A stretch of DNA of 64,000 bases from Populus alba. Its lineage: Eukaryota > Streptophyta > Magnoliopsida > Malpighiales > Salicaceae. The notes under the pieces are model-generated. The model saw only the letters and a list, made by a program, of their open reading frames with translations. It made no database searches and was not told the DNA's origin. Below, one piece after another: positions 38,961 through 51,920 of the stretch. Made by a program: the position numbers and the translations under genes. Location of the stretch: contig NC_133296.1 in assembly GCF_005239225.2 (NCBI RefSeq), positions 5,890,001-5,954,000 of the forward strand. Direction: 5' to 3'. Each line of letters begins with the position of its first letter. The first letter of the stretch is position 1.

Positions 38961-39580
38961 TCCCAGTGAAAATAGGACCATGTACCATGTAAACTCCCGT
39001 GTAAAAATCGGACCGAAGGTAGTAAAGTACTAATGAATGATGAAAGTGGGATGAAAATAAATGAATAAATGATGGAAATAATGACATATAAATTGTGTAC
39101 TAATGAATGAAAAGAGAATTTTGAATGTTGAATTTAAAGTTAATGAAAGTTTGTGAAGAACTCATGATTTAACCCGAAAACCCTAGGTAGTCTACGTGAA
39201 AAATCCAAAGAGGCATAAATGAGTGGCAAAATGTAAATAAAATTAATAGTGACACTCCTTTACTCATTAAAAATTCAACTAGCCATTGTAGAAGGAGAAT
39301 GAAAATGAATGAGCTTTAAAGGGTCAAAATCTTACAGGGAATTTGTGAAATTAAAAGGTCTTGGGTGATTTAAATACAAATCTTGAAAGGAACAAATAAT
39401 TTTAAGAGAAAAAGTGAAATATTGAAGATTTAGAATAGAAGACATAGAGAAAGGAAACTTTAAATCAAGAGAGTGGAAGCTTGAATTTGAAAAAAAAAAA
39501 AAAAACAAGAAGAAGAAATAGAGGAAATGGCTAGAGAAATTCACTTAATCTTGTCATAGGAACTATGGGTAAGGAATTAT
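38961..39580. other. Intergenic DNA, possibly flank of the copia remnant
   Basis: Contains GAATGA-rich sequence (38990-39310) but no clear LTR or gene. Confidence 0.4.
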
Positions 39581-40921
39581 TGTCGCACCCGACATCAAGG
39601 CGACCTTAAAAAAGAAAAGGAGAAATAAAAGATATGAAACAATTTGTTCTTAGAGGGAAAATGTCTAGTTTAAGGAGTCACCGTCTAGTATTATAGTCAC
39701 TTGGAACCTTAACTGATCAACAAAGATTTTATGGTATGAGACTAATTACACAAAAGAGAAGATATTATCTCCTTTTAAGAGTTTTACTTGAGGTAGGTTA
39801 CATCGCTGGTTTTAAAGACTTGGGTTGATGATTTTTTTTAAAAAAATTTAGATATGTCAGTCTATGAAGCCTTTTAATTTTGGCCAAGGTCTAATGGGCT
39901 TCATAAACTGGTTATTTAAGTCCAAATATTTTATTGCTTTTTTTTTTTCGAAGGAAAATGTGAAAAGAATTGGTCATAACCCATCAATCATACATGGTTT
40001 AAATAAATCAGTGCAGCCTACAAAAAACAAGAAATATTGATCTTAGGACCCAAACCCCATAGAACACAACCCAAAAAAAAAGGCAACCCATGAAGCAAGA
40101 ATTTGATTAGAGTTTAAAATTAAATTTGAAAATGAATAACTAAAATTATCAAATTTTTTTCAAGATGAAGATTAGGAAAGAAGGACAAAAATACATTATA
40201 GCCCTATTTTTTTCCATAAGTTGACAAGTCACTCTATTGACTAAAATTAGTCCTTGATTTTTTAATTTCAAATTTAACCCGCCTTAAAAATTAAAATAAA
40301 AATAAGGTCAAATTTAGATTATAACAGTTATCTCCTCTTTATAACACTTACAATATATAGTCTTGTAAAATGCTTTATATAATAAGATTAATTCATTTCC
40401 TTTTCTTGACTACACATGATCTCTTTTTAGAAATTTTTTTCTATTTTTATTTGAACCTTAAGTTATTTTTCTTTTCCTTATTTATATAATATTCCATTAT
40501 ATTATTTGATTCTTCATTATCTTGGTTCCTTTTTTTCTTTCCTCATTATTTCACACTAAGATCTTTTTCATTATTTTTATTTTTATTTTTATTATTTATA
40601 TTTATATTTGTTTTTATTTTTCTATTTCTTAGAAACTTGTCAAAATAAAATAAACAAAAGTGTCAAATATTGTGAAATGACTGCAATTTTTAGGAAAATA
40701 ATTTTTTAGTTTTTGAAAATACAATGGAAATGGGTTTAATAAATGCTATATTTTTACAATATTACATTATAAAGACATTGAAAATTTTATTTTTCTTTGA
40801 TTTTGTATAAGTAAGTTTGTGAAGAAAAGAAAAATAATATTAAAGAATAAAGATGTTTTGAAAATGTCACATAGGGAAATGACTAAATAAAAATAAAGGT
40901 GGATACATAAAGAGATGAATA

Positions 40922-41375
40922 ACCTCGGTTTGAAATTTAGATGAGTCGAATCAAGAGGCTACCAACCTCAACATGAAATTTAAATAGGTCAAATCAAGAG
41001 GTAATCAACCTCGGCATGAATTTAAAATGAGTTAAAATTATTAGTTGAGAAATCTCAATATTAAATTTAAAATGGATCAAAATTGTTAGGTGACTAACCT
41101 CAAAATGAAATTTAAATAGGTCAAATAGAAAACTGACCAACCTTGACATGAAATTAAAATGGGTCAAGTCAAGAAACAACTAGCCTCAATATGAAATCTA
41201 CATAAATCAAATTGAGAGGTGACCAACCTTAACATGAAATTTGAAATGGGTTAAATCTGCTAGGTGAACAATATCAACAAGAAATTTGAAATAGGTCAAA
41301 ATTATTAGGTGACCAACCTAAATATGAAATATAAATGGGTCAAATCAAGAGATGATCAACCAAAATATAAAATTT
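40922..41375. repeat. ~48-bp minisatellite, about nine units
   Basis: The unit reads roughly GTGACCAACCTCAACATGAA followed by ATTTAAATGGGTCAAATCAA. Copies alternate between AAATCAAGAG and AAATTATTAG endings. Spacing is 45-50 bp throughout, with moderate divergence. Confidence 0.85.
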
Positions 41376-41449
41376 AATTTTTACCTTGATTATAAAGTTT
41401 ATTTTCACTTACTTAACTATTAGATTTGTCTAATGATGTCTTGATTAAG

Positions 41450-41890
41450 ATTCATTCTGAAATTTCTTGATGGCGAAGCTGAAAACTTTAATGATGTCAA
41501 AGCTCAAACTTTTTAATAACAAATTTGAAATTTCTAATGGTAGAGGTAAAACTTCTTAATGGAAAGGGTGAAACTTTATGATGGTGGTAGGACTTGGACT
41601 TTTTGATGATAGGACTTGAACTTCTTAATGGTAAAGCTTGAAATATTTTTATGGCAAGGCTTTAGACTTTTTGATGTTAGGGCTTGAATTTATGCAAGTC
41701 TTAAAACTTATCAATAATAACTTGAACTTTCTAATGGTAGATCTTAAAAAATTTTAATGGAAAGGCTTGAACTTTTTCCAAGGCTTAAAACTTTCAAATG
41801 GCAAGATTGAACTTTCAAATGCCAGGGCTTGAACTTCCTAATGATAGGGCTTAGACTTCTTAATGGCAAGGATTGAAACTTAAAATGTCT
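41450..41890. repeat. ~28-bp minisatellite, about fifteen degenerate units
   Basis: The unit is close to CTTGAACTTTCTAATGGCAA followed by GG; variants carry GATGATAGGG or AATGGTAAAG. It follows the 48-bp array after only a 75-bp gap and is unrelated in sequence. Confidence 0.82.
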
Positions 41891-42204
41891 TATAGTATGT
41901 TGACTCTATTTGTAAATAGTACCTCTTGGGATAAAAAAGGGACATATAAATTATACATTTTGAAAGTTTAATCTTCTTTTATATCATCTACAACTTTGAA
42001 TACCTTTAGCATTAAAAGCGTAAAAAACTAGGCACTAGTTTCCTTAAATTGTTAAACTAACTCCAACACCTTTAGGCTTTCCATGTTATCCATTTTTAAT
42101 TATTAATTTAGTATGGTTCATCCCTTATTTAAGCTTGGCCTATATTAACTCTGCTTATCATTATCCCTAATGGAATATATTTATTAATGCTTATTTTCAT
42201 CATC

Positions 42205-43664
42205 ATTGTCACACCCTTAGGAGAGTACAGTGTCGTAGTAACTACTTAATTCTTAAAAGTGCAATTTTATCAAGGTTTTATATCATTTTTTTGCACTTAA
42301 AGTATCAATAACTCCTTAACTAAAGCATGTTTTATAATAACATAGCTAATAATATAAGATACCTTTAATTTATGGTAAATGTTCATCTTAAATGCAGGGC
42401 TATCATATAAATTAAAGAATTGATTGATGAGTTTAAGTACTGAAATTGAAAGGACAGAGAGGGGGCAAAACTTATAAAAGAGATGTTGGTGCAGTCCAAA
42501 TTGGAAACACTGTTCGATAATTGGGTCATATCCAGAGCTGTTGATCTCGGATTTAGGTCTTTTTTATATGGATGGAAAGGTAAGACATAGGCCTATAACT
42601 TTCATGTGGAGTCTAAGATTTAAAAAGGTTATTTTCAAGTCCAAATTATAGCAGCAATGGAGAATTTTGAATATGTTATGTAGCCCAAACATTATTCAGT
42701 GTTCAACCCATATTTCGAGTTCTAGATGTCCAAATGACCTCAATTTTTTTTCCTGAAACGATAAGACAATTTTCTAGAATTTTTATGAGTACAGTTGATT
42801 TCAATTCTGATGTTAGCAATGATGTTTTGTTCAAACAAGAAGATAAGGATTTTCACTAAGTCAAGAGTTGGTCACTCACTCAACAATTAGTCATCAAATC
42901 AATAGTTTCAATTTTTTTTCCTATAAAAAGAGGCATTTGCCATGCATTTAAAAGCTTAGGTGGTTCAGATCAAAAACTTGCTCTTGCTCTCTCTTTTTAT
43001 AATTTTTTTGTAATTCTTAAGTTTTACTTTCATTAATATCTTGTTCATGCTTTTCATTTCCTTTCCTTTACTTTTGTTAATTTGTATCTTATTTATGCTC
43101 TTATTTTATTTATTTATGTTTCTCTATTTCATTATGTTTAGCTAAGGTTATTATGTCAAGGTAAAAAGGTTACACTAATAGTGTAAGAATAAGTATAGTG
43201 TAAACTCAACATGGACTTTAATTTTTGATACTAACATGTTTTATATTTGTTATCTTGTTCACTCTTAATACTTTGCTTGTTAAATGGTTAATCTAGATTT
43301 GTGTTGTATAACACTTGGTACAACAAATGCACTTTTATAGCCCAATCGTATGGTATAACCTACACCTGTGCTATGAAAGGAACTTGATTTGTTATTAATA
43401 TAAGTTATAATCATGAATACCTGACAATATTTACAAGTATTAGCATTATTCAAATAAGATAACTAATGTAATCATGTTAACAATTTATAATCCGACTGGA
43501 ACTTTTTTTGTGTATGGTTTCCAGTTGAGTAATAAGAGTTTATACTATACTTGTTTGAAATATCATTAATAGATCCTCTAACCTTGATACTTGTTTTTAT
43601 CATTGTTTAATTCTCACATTGATCTTCCATCTCAAAATTCTCATCAACTTCTTCTTCTTCTTCT

Positions 43665-43698
<34 letters not shown>

Positions 43699-43703
43699 TA
43701 CTA

Positions 43704-43741
<38 letters not shown>

Positions 43742-43905
43742 TATTATTATTATTACTATTATTGTTGTTATTATTGTTATTGTTGTTGTATTATTGTTTT
43801 TTATAATTTATACAATTAACCTCTCTGTGGTTCGTTATCAGTCTTACCGAGTTATTTATTACTTTAACATTCCTGCACTTGGAAGAAGACATCAATCTTT
43901 TGATC
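42205..43905 (+). mobile_element. Putative solo LTR of a Ty3/gypsy-like element
   Basis: Starts near TGTCACACCC (42207). It has the LTR-like leader wording GGTGCAGTCCAAATTGGAAA, ATAGGCCTATAACTTTCATG and TCGAGTTCTAGATGTCCAAA, then a TATA box in CCTATAAAAAGAGGC (about 42919-42933) and a CT-rich start region. The far end (CATTCCTGCACTTGG, about 43869) is followed by new sequence. No primer site or polypurine tract flanks it, hence solo LTR. Boundaries are uncertain. Confidence 0.4.
43645..43800. repeat. Compound trinucleotide microsatellite (TTC)n(ATT)n(ACT)n(ATT)n
   Basis: About 150 bp of pure or nearly pure triplets. It creates two false open frames rich in F, I, Y, T and L. Confidence 0.95.
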
Positions 43906-45929
43906 ATGTCAGCGACCCTCCCTAGAGCGGGGAATTGATGGAGGGGTTTTTTTTTTTTTTTTGTAAATAAGGGAGTCGCCACCTAGTATTATAGTCACTA
44001 GAAAACTTAACTGGTCTTTCAAATTGCAAAACATATATTTTGTTAGAAGATATATCAAAGATGGCATTTCTTTAGAAAAGGTATGTCAATCTTAGGTAAT
44101 GACACTTCAGAATTTAATGGCCAGATGGCTTAGGCTTCCCACTCGGAGTCTACCTTTGGATATATATTTTGATATAGTGATGCCTTATTTATGGATTTAT
44201 ACTACTTCTTGATTAAGGCTTTGCTTAAATTGAACAATCTCAAATACGTTATATATGACTTCTTCTTCTTCTTTTTTTTTTATTCTAGGCACATTTAAAT
44301 TGCTTTAATAGGGTTATCCAAGTCTTGTACTTTAATGGTGCTAAAACATTATTTAATTAAGTAGGACTTGTATGGTTCATCCTTTTTAACTCACTTTCTT
44401 TTCAAGGTGATGCTAGATTGATGGGTAATAATAGCTTGGGTTGGATTTTATGACATGAAAAAAGGAACATTTGATGGCAAAAAAGTACTTAGATTCGTAA
44501 GGGATAAGCCTTGATCAATTGGATATGAAAATAAAATTATACATAAAAGAGGATGGAATGGAATGGGAGAAGTTACTCTGATCAATATAAGAGAACAAGA
44601 GGAAGGCATCACCATAATTGAGTTTATAAGTAGTGGTTACCACAGATCTTCCATCAAAATGTTTAAAGTGAATAGTTTGCTTCAATAAGCTAGTTAGCTG
44701 AGTTATTTCAACATGGCTTTAATGATTATTGAATCTTGTTGTTAGACATAAACAACTTTGTCATACGTTATTTGTTAACATCTTGGTTATTTGCAAAATC
44801 ATTTTCTTTAAGAAATGTTTATTATATGAGAAATTACTTAACCTCGTCATGTGATACCTTGAAATATATTAATCCATTTATTTTGGAAATAAATTGAAAT
44901 TTAATCCATTAAAAAAAGTATGAAATGATTTAGCACATTGTCCATACATTTAGCAAAGCATTTTAAAACTTCCTTTGATTCAAAAATTATGGAAACAACT
45001 TAATACATTAAGCCATACCTTTTAAGAAGAAGATTCTAAGATTTTTATTCATATAAAAATGGATAAATATATACAAAATGATTCTTTAATTTATAATGTA
45101 AACCAATCCCCTATCATCCAAGTGTCGATCAAGTAAATTTTGTAAAATACATCACATTTTGAAAACCTCACTATATCAAGCTTTATGGCATTTTATCAAG
45201 TACAACCCAAAAGCTTATAATGATTAGGCCTGGGTATAACTCTATATTTAATCCTACAAATGCATGAAATAAAAATATATGAATAAAATAAAGATTAAAT
45301 CAAATAAATCATGTGAAATAAACAATTACATAAAACAAAAATCATAAACAATCACATAAACCAAAAATCATAAACAAACACAATATATTTTATATAGGCA
45401 AACAAAGCCTATCGTAACTAAGTCTCTTGTAGAGTCGTCATTCAATCATAGAGGATATCTTTGTGAGGCTAAAGGTTAAACTGAAAAAATAACTCACCAC
45501 CTGGTTTAATGGTAACTAGGAATCCTAAGTGGTATTTTAAAGGTTCTATGTAAAAGTCTAATTATGTCATAGATAAGATAACAATCATCATATTCATCCT
45601 ACCCAAGGTAAGTTACATTGTTTTTTGTTAAAACAAGGAAAGGTATTTGTTATGCTCAATATTTCTTAAACTAAAATGTTTTATTTTGAAGTCTAAACTA
45701 ATATAGCAGTTTTAAATTTAAACATAAAGATGGTATGATCCTTACTTAGATAAATAGTCAGGTGTTGAACCTATTAGGATGGTTAGTTATTGATAAGCAT
45801 TGAACCTGTAAGGATTATATAGGTTGGAATGGACCCAAATGTCATCACCCATTCTCGATGAGCCTATGTGAAATCATGTTGATCCAACCCAACTTGCTTG
45901 CAACATCAAGAAAGAATTCCCCATATTAA

Positions 45930-46390
45930 CATAATTATAGATGCATGTTCACTAATTTAAATACTTGATTATTAACATCCAATGAAAAAACCAAGAATGG
46001 ATTCTTTAATTCTAAGTTGAGTTACCAAATAAATTACAATCCATACATCATATATAGAAACAAACATAAAAAAACACCTAATAAATAAAATAAGTTTGTA
46101 CTTGACAATTCGAATAGTTGATAATCAACATCTAAGGATATGAGCCAATAATAGGTCATCCAATTCTAGGTTGAGTTCTTGAATAAATGATAGCTTATAC
46201 ATCACAACTAATATAAACATAAAAATCATATAATAAATGAAAATATACATATAATAAACAACATAAATGCATACTTGCCAATTCAAACACCCAATAGTCA
46301 AATCCAATGATAGAAGATGGGAATGAGTCTTTTTATCCTCAGTTGAGTTTTCAAATTAAATGATATCTTATATACAAACATTACCATTTA
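45930..46390. repeat. ~160-bp tandem repeat, about three units
   Basis: TACTTGA(T/C/C)(T/A)ATT...CATC(C/T)AA and TTCTA(A/G)GTTGAGTT(A/C)(C/T)(C/T)(A/G)AATAAAT(T/G)A blocks recur near 45963, 46100 and 46272. Intervening sequence is AT-rich and diverged. Confidence 0.7.
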
Positions 46391-46530
46391 TACGTGAACT
46401 TTTTGCACCAAAATCAAACTATTACATCTTAAATGAACTAACTTTGAACCCAATCCTCCGAACTTTATCATAGGGTAATGATTTTTATCCTTATTCCACC
46501 TTAAAAATATAAATACCTAGTGGTTTCATA

Positions 46531-46710
46531 CCTTTAGGGTTTCCACGCAATGGTATGGATCCATAACACTTCAAACTCCATTGTATTCTGCATGAAAATA
46601 AGTATCATGCTACCAATACCTTCATGGTTTCCACACAATGGTATGAAGTATGAACCCACAACACTTCAAACTTCATTGCATTCCACATAAAAATAAATAT
46701 CATGTTACCA
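46531..46710. repeat. ~88-bp tandem duplication
   Basis: GGTTTCCACGCAATGGTATGG (46538) and GGTTTCCACACAATGGTATG (46626) each continue through AACACTTCAAACT(C/T)CATTG and A(G/A)TATCATG(C/T)TACCAAT. This explains the 95- and 107-codon frames found on both strands here. Confidence 0.8.
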
Positions 46711-47779
46711 ATTATCCAAAACAAACAATAAAACTTGTTATTTGTTTGAGTACAACCTTTAACAACCCTTGGATTTATATATATGAATGGTGGTGTGATG
46801 GAATAGCTCCCTTTCCTTCTCTTTTTTACATTAACGATGACCCTCACTTTCACCTTAAAAAAAACATCAATCCAAAACAAACAATAAAACATCTTCTCTT
46901 TCTCTTTGTGCCTTATTCATTAGTACTATTATTGGTTTTGTGCTTTTGTGTTTATCAGTGGTTAGTTGCCTAGCGTGAGAGGAGGGGTTATTATAGCTAC
47001 TCGATTTCTATCCATCATGAGTAGAGGAGGAGACTATGGTTTTTCATGTGGCAATAACAAGGATAGGGCTAGTGATCGAATTGTTACTAGTGAGTTGTTG
47101 TTACTGGTTTTGTTTTTTTTTTGGAAGGAGATGAGATTGGGGTTGTTACTTTATCACTCGAGATGAAAGGAAAACTAAGGTGACTATTCTAATGGTCTTT
47201 TTAGTTGGCTAGGATTCAGTTTTCTCTTTTTTCTTTTTTTTCTTTTTTGCCAAGATAGGGTGTGTAAGAGGTTTTTTTTTTTTTTTTTCTCTCTTTAGGA
47301 TTTTTCTAATGTATATCTCCTAGGGTTTTCTCCTCCTTTATTTATATTATTAGGGCTCTTATCAAAACAAGAAAAAGATGTTGGAAGATTTTTATATTCT
47401 TTCCTTGATCTCCAATTTGAATTTTGTTTTTCAAAGATTAATTAATTTCCTTTTCTTTACTATACTAGATCTCTTTATACAAATTTCCTAATTTTTTCTT
47501 GAATCTTGATTTATTTTCTTTTCTTTATTTGTATGACCTTTCATTATATTATTTAATTTTTTTTATTATCTTGATGTCTTTTTTTCACTTGCTTATCGTT
47601 CCACTCAATGTTTTATTTATTTATTTATTTTATGTTTTGAAAACTGTCAGAATAAAATAAACAAAAGTGCTAAAATTACAAAATGATCATAAATTAACTA
47701 AATTTTATTCAAAATATACGTTTTTGGAAAGTTTTCTATTTTTTAATTGGAAAATAAGGGTAAAAAATGGGTTGTGACA

Positions 47780-49506
47780 CAAATGACAATAACTACAATT
47801 CTTAAGTAAATCAAACATAAGTTTTTTTTTCATTTTTAGGCAGTAAAATTTGATTAAACAAACATATTGAGTTCTTCGATATCTAAAGAAGAAAAAATTA
47901 TCTTATAGTTGAACCGGCTAGGTTTAGTTAGGTCACTTGGGTCACTTAAAATCCCACCAAATCAAACAGGTTTTGTTGGATCAAAGTCTTTGTCGATTCA
48001 ACTAGTAACCTAACTTGGGTTCAACTTTAGGCTTCTAAGTTTTCTATGGGGTGAGTTTTACAATAATGACAATTACAAAACTATTTATATATATATAAAC
48101 TACAATAATAGCATTTGAATCTATTTGCCTAAAATATATATTGAGAATAACAACATTTAAATATGGTCTCCTGAGTAGTAAATGGCCCTCTTATCAATCT
48201 GATAATATAAATGAAAAAAACCCTACGAAGCTCTCAAACTTGGATAGTGTTTATTGGGATTGACACAAATAGTGAGAGAATGAAAACTGCAAAGCCCTGT
48301 TAATGAAAGATCTCTTCTTGCTAACCACTACCAAAATTTTTAAAATAACTAGAAACAAGTATCATAATTTTATTTAAAGGAAAACAAATATTAACATACA
48401 TGGAACTAAATCCTATGAATGAGAGGAAGCGAAAAGAAAATTCAAAATCTAGATGGTCTAGATCTAAATCTACAAATAATCAAGAAACTAAAATCAAGAT
48501 AAGTAAAAATCTAAATTCTCTTTATTTAAAAAAGAAAAACATAAAGATCTAAAAATATAGATGTAGATCTAAAAACCTAGCAGCATCTTTTTTAATCTTT
48601 AGTCTCATTTTTGTAATATTATCAAAACCCAAGTCACCAACAATAAGAATAAAAAAAAATCATATTTTTTCCATCCCTATAATAAAAATCCCTAGAAACA
48701 TCATAGTTCATCTTCATCTCTCTCATGTAGGTGTTGCAGTTCCTTATCCTTTAAATTGAATTTCTTCACTTTACTTATTTGATGGTTAGATTTAAACAAT
48801 ATTGACATATTTCACCTGAAAGTGAATTTCAAGTTTTCCTTTCAGTAACACTAGCTTTATAACTAACAATGATGAAGGTTTTGGGTTAAAACGAAATATT
48901 TGGTATAAATAAGATGATGTAGAATACTAACAAAAACATATCATCATTATTACCATCAATGAAACAATAATAATGGTCATAATGCACTATTAAAAGCCTC
49001 ACAATTGATGGGTATACATATGCCAAACCTGGTAAATACTTTTTTTATTGTCCAACCAATGGCTCTAAAAAATAATAGATTCCTTTGATCAATAAAACAT
49101 TAATCTTTTATAGTTCAAGAACCTTACAATTACTAAAAGCAAACCTACTCTTCTAAATTTCCTCTAGTAATATGCGACAACATAGTGCTTTTTAAAAGGT
49201 CCATCAAAATTTAAAAAAAAGGTAAAAGAAAGGGAAATTGAACTAAGATTTAACATGATGCATATCAAAACATGCACAATGATACATATATATAACAACC
49301 CATGTATGGGTTTTCATTGCAATCCATGCAATATGGTAGGCTAAAATTGTGTATTGTTCATAAGCCTACCTCCATCTTCTAAGATTTTGTTATATATAAA
49401 AAAACAAATTTGGATTTTTGATGTTTGTGACATAAGTGTTGCTAGCTAAACCATAAACATTATAAATTTCTTTTTAAAATATAAAAAAGAAAAGAAAGAA
49501 AAGGTA

Positions 49507-49512
<6 letters not shown>
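47780..49512. other. Intergenic DNA, no gene seen
   Basis: A few GGTCACTTGGGTCACTT / GGTTTTGTTGGATC words near 47920-48000 look like decayed satellite units. Otherwise nothing supported. Confidence 0.45.

Positions 49513-49553
<41 letters not shown>
49513..49553. repeat. (GA)n microsatellite
   Basis: About 40 bp of uninterrupted AG. Confidence 0.95.
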
Positions 49554-49557
<4 letters not shown>

Positions 49558-49789
49558 TGAGGACTCTAGGGATGACCACTGAAAAAAAAAAAAACTAACA
49601 AAACCTAAAATGAAAAAAAAAAGAGTAAAGATGTTTTAGTTTTTAAATAAAGATTAGAGCATTAAGAAAAGAAAACTAAAGGGCATGGGAAAAACATTGT
49701 TCACCCACACCTATATCACTATGGATTACAATAGTAATTCATGGTCCTTTTTTATTTATTTTGGTCCTTTATTTTTTTATTTTTCATTT

Positions 49790-50300
49790 TGATCCATGAA
49801 CCTTTTTTTTTTTTCTTAATTTGTTCCTTTGAAGTTGTATTTATTTGAAATTGGATTGGGTGGTTTGGTTTGGCTATCTAGTGTATAGGATCTTAGGGTG
49901 TTTGGAAAAAAAAAATTATCGCTTTGTTGATGCTTAGTTTAGAAAAATTAAATTAAATTTTATTCATTTAAAACAATTGAAGCAATGAAGGTTAAATTTG
50001 AATGATAGACAATTATTTGACCATTTTTTTTCTTTATACAATTAGAGATTGAATGCTCTAGTAGGGGAAATATTAGTCCCATTTTTAAAAAACATCAATT
50101 TGTTTTTCAACTTAAACCTTTGAAATTATTTTTTTTTATTAAAATTAACAATGTTTTTTGGTTGCCTAGAAATGAGGATACATGATGTTAAAAACAATTC
50201 TAACTTACGATTGATGATGGATTTTGCAAAATAAAATTTATTTTCATTGATCTAAAATAATTAAGGCTTAAAGGACCACATTTAAGACTGATAAAAACTA
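49790..50300. repeat. Diverged relative of the 12475-13050 repeat
   Basis: Shares GGTTTGGTTTGG, GCTTTGTTGATGCTTAGTTT, AATTTTATTCATTTAAAACAATTGAAG and similar blocks in the order found at 12475-13050. No coding capacity. Confidence 0.5.
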
Positions 50301-50639
50301 TAAGTATTGAGGTTAACGGGTAGTTGCAAAGAGGGTAGTGTGTAAAGGAAGTCATCGTGCTTTGCGCAGTGCATGCAACTTCCTTTAAAGATTGAACATC
50401 TCTATCCTTGGTAGCGATGGGAACATCTTAGCTCAACCATCCTGGTGATGTGGTGCATGTAAATGGTGGAGGAGGATGGCATCTCTTTTTCTATTTTTCT
50501 TCCCTCTCTCTTTTCTAAACATCTCCCTGGTTTTTGTGCTTGTTATTTCCAAAATAGCAAGGAAACCTATCATTTTATTGTTATGTTAAATTTCATCATA
50601 TTTTTTTTTATTGTCATATATTTTGTTTTGAATGCTTTT

Positions 50640-51607
50640 TTTAATTGATTTTCATTTCAATTTTATCTCTCATTATTGGGAATTGCGTTTCATGATTTTT
50701 TTTCTAATTTATCTCCTATAAGATTATTTTATCCTCATGACCCCAGATCATGGGTTTGGAAGGTTAGTTCAAGATGATTTTGGTCTTTTTAGGTCTTTTT
50801 TTAAAATTGATTTTTTTTTCTAATTTCATCCTAGTATTGACTTAATTAAGGATTGAGATTTTTTTTTTTTTGCTTTATTTATTATAGGATTATCCTGATC
50901 ACATGACAAGGCCCGTAAATTTAGTGGGTTAAATCGAGTCAATTTTTTTTTTTTTTTTTTAATTATTGTTCTTTTAGTTTTGGCCTTCAACATTTAGCTA
51001 ATTGGAAATTTAACTTTGTGATTTATTCTTGTTTGTTTTTTATTAAATTATCTTGGTATTAAATTATCTTGGTCTTATGATATGGATCATGGGTTTGCAA
51101 GGTTAATTCAAGTTAGCTTTTTTTTTTTTTTTTTTTTCCTGGGTTGCTTCTTTTTTAACTCTATCCTTCACTAATAAGTTAATTGACATATGGGCTTCAT
51201 ATTTATTTTTTCTTTTTATAAAGTAATTTAGTTCTCATGACTCATGCCATAAATTTAGTTCGTTTGTAATTGAGCTTTATGTTTCTTTTTCTAGCTTATT
51301 TTCTATTAAGTTATCATGATCTCATATCACATTTGAGAGTTTAATGGGTTAACTTAAGTTGACTCATATTTGTTTTTTTTTGTTATTTTTTTTAATTTTA
51401 TCATTTAATAATGGGTTGGTAAAGAGATGAGCTTTGTATTTCTTTTTCTATTTGCTTTGTGTTGGTAATCTTATTCCCATGACTCTAGTCAAGAGTTTAA
51501 GTGGTGAGGAATTGTACTATGAGATTTTTTTTTTTTATTTTCTTTTATTAAGTTATCCTGGTCTCATAACCTAGATTATGAATTTGCCAGGTTGACTCAG
51601 ATTTTTG

Positions 51608-51653
<46 letters not shown>

Positions 51654-51920
51654 TTTTCAATTCTTTCTTTTAACAATGGGTTGGTTGAAAGGTGAGCTTT
51701 ATATTTTTTTTAATTTGTTTTTTTATGGAAAAATCTCATTCTCATGAATCACGCTATAGGTTTAGCGAGTTTACCCAAGTTGAAATCATCTATTTTTTGT
51801 TATATTTTTTAAATTGATTTTTTTTATTCCTTTAAAAAAGTTTCTTATTAGGAATTGAACTTCCTAATTTATTTCGCTTTGATTTCTATGATATTATTAT
51901 AATTTTATTGTTTTGATCAC
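50640..51920 (+). repeat. ~165-bp degenerate tandem array, about seven to nine units
   Basis: Each unit has a T-rich tract, a TTAATTGGAAATT(G)A-like piece, a TTATTAAGTTATCCTGGT-like piece, then TCTCATGACCC.G(A/G)TCATGGGTTTG and a GTTAACTCAAGTTGAC-like end. The CATGA landmark recurs near 50735, 50899, 51072, 51236, 51318, 51476, 51563, 51741 and 51910; most steps are 160-180 bp, two are ~80 bp. A (TA)n microsatellite sits inside at 51609-51650. Isolated units of the same family occur at about 5880 (minus), 13380, 18000 and 25200. Confidence 0.72.

Larger units (their letters stand above)
39581..47779 (+). mobile_element. Block of LTR-derived repeat sequence, probably one or more decayed long-LTR elements
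   Basis: It begins TGTCGCACCCGACATC (39581) and ends ATGGGTTGTGACA (about 47767-47779); the first and last 11 bases are near-inverse, as at LTR ends. A ~350-bp direct repeat (40385-40738 and 47442-47779) shares CATTATATTATTT, ATTATCTTG, and GTCA(A/G)AATAAAATAAACAAAAG. A second landmark, CTAGTATTATAGTCACT after GGAGTC(A/G)CC, occurs at about 39678 and 43971, with a weaker third at about 45500. No gag or pol could be found in between, so this may be a long LTR pair with nested arrays, or a non-coding large-derivative (LARD) element. Confidence 0.45.

Noticed and set aside
43591..43819. Open frames of 66-71 codons rich in Y, T, I and L
   Set aside because: They are translations of the trinucleotide microsatellite.
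46605..46973. 95- and 107-codon frames on opposite strands
   Set aside because: Both lie over an 88-bp tandem duplication and overlap each other.
49513..49553. CRISPR-like or regulatory repeat
   Set aside because: It is a plain GA microsatellite with no spacers.
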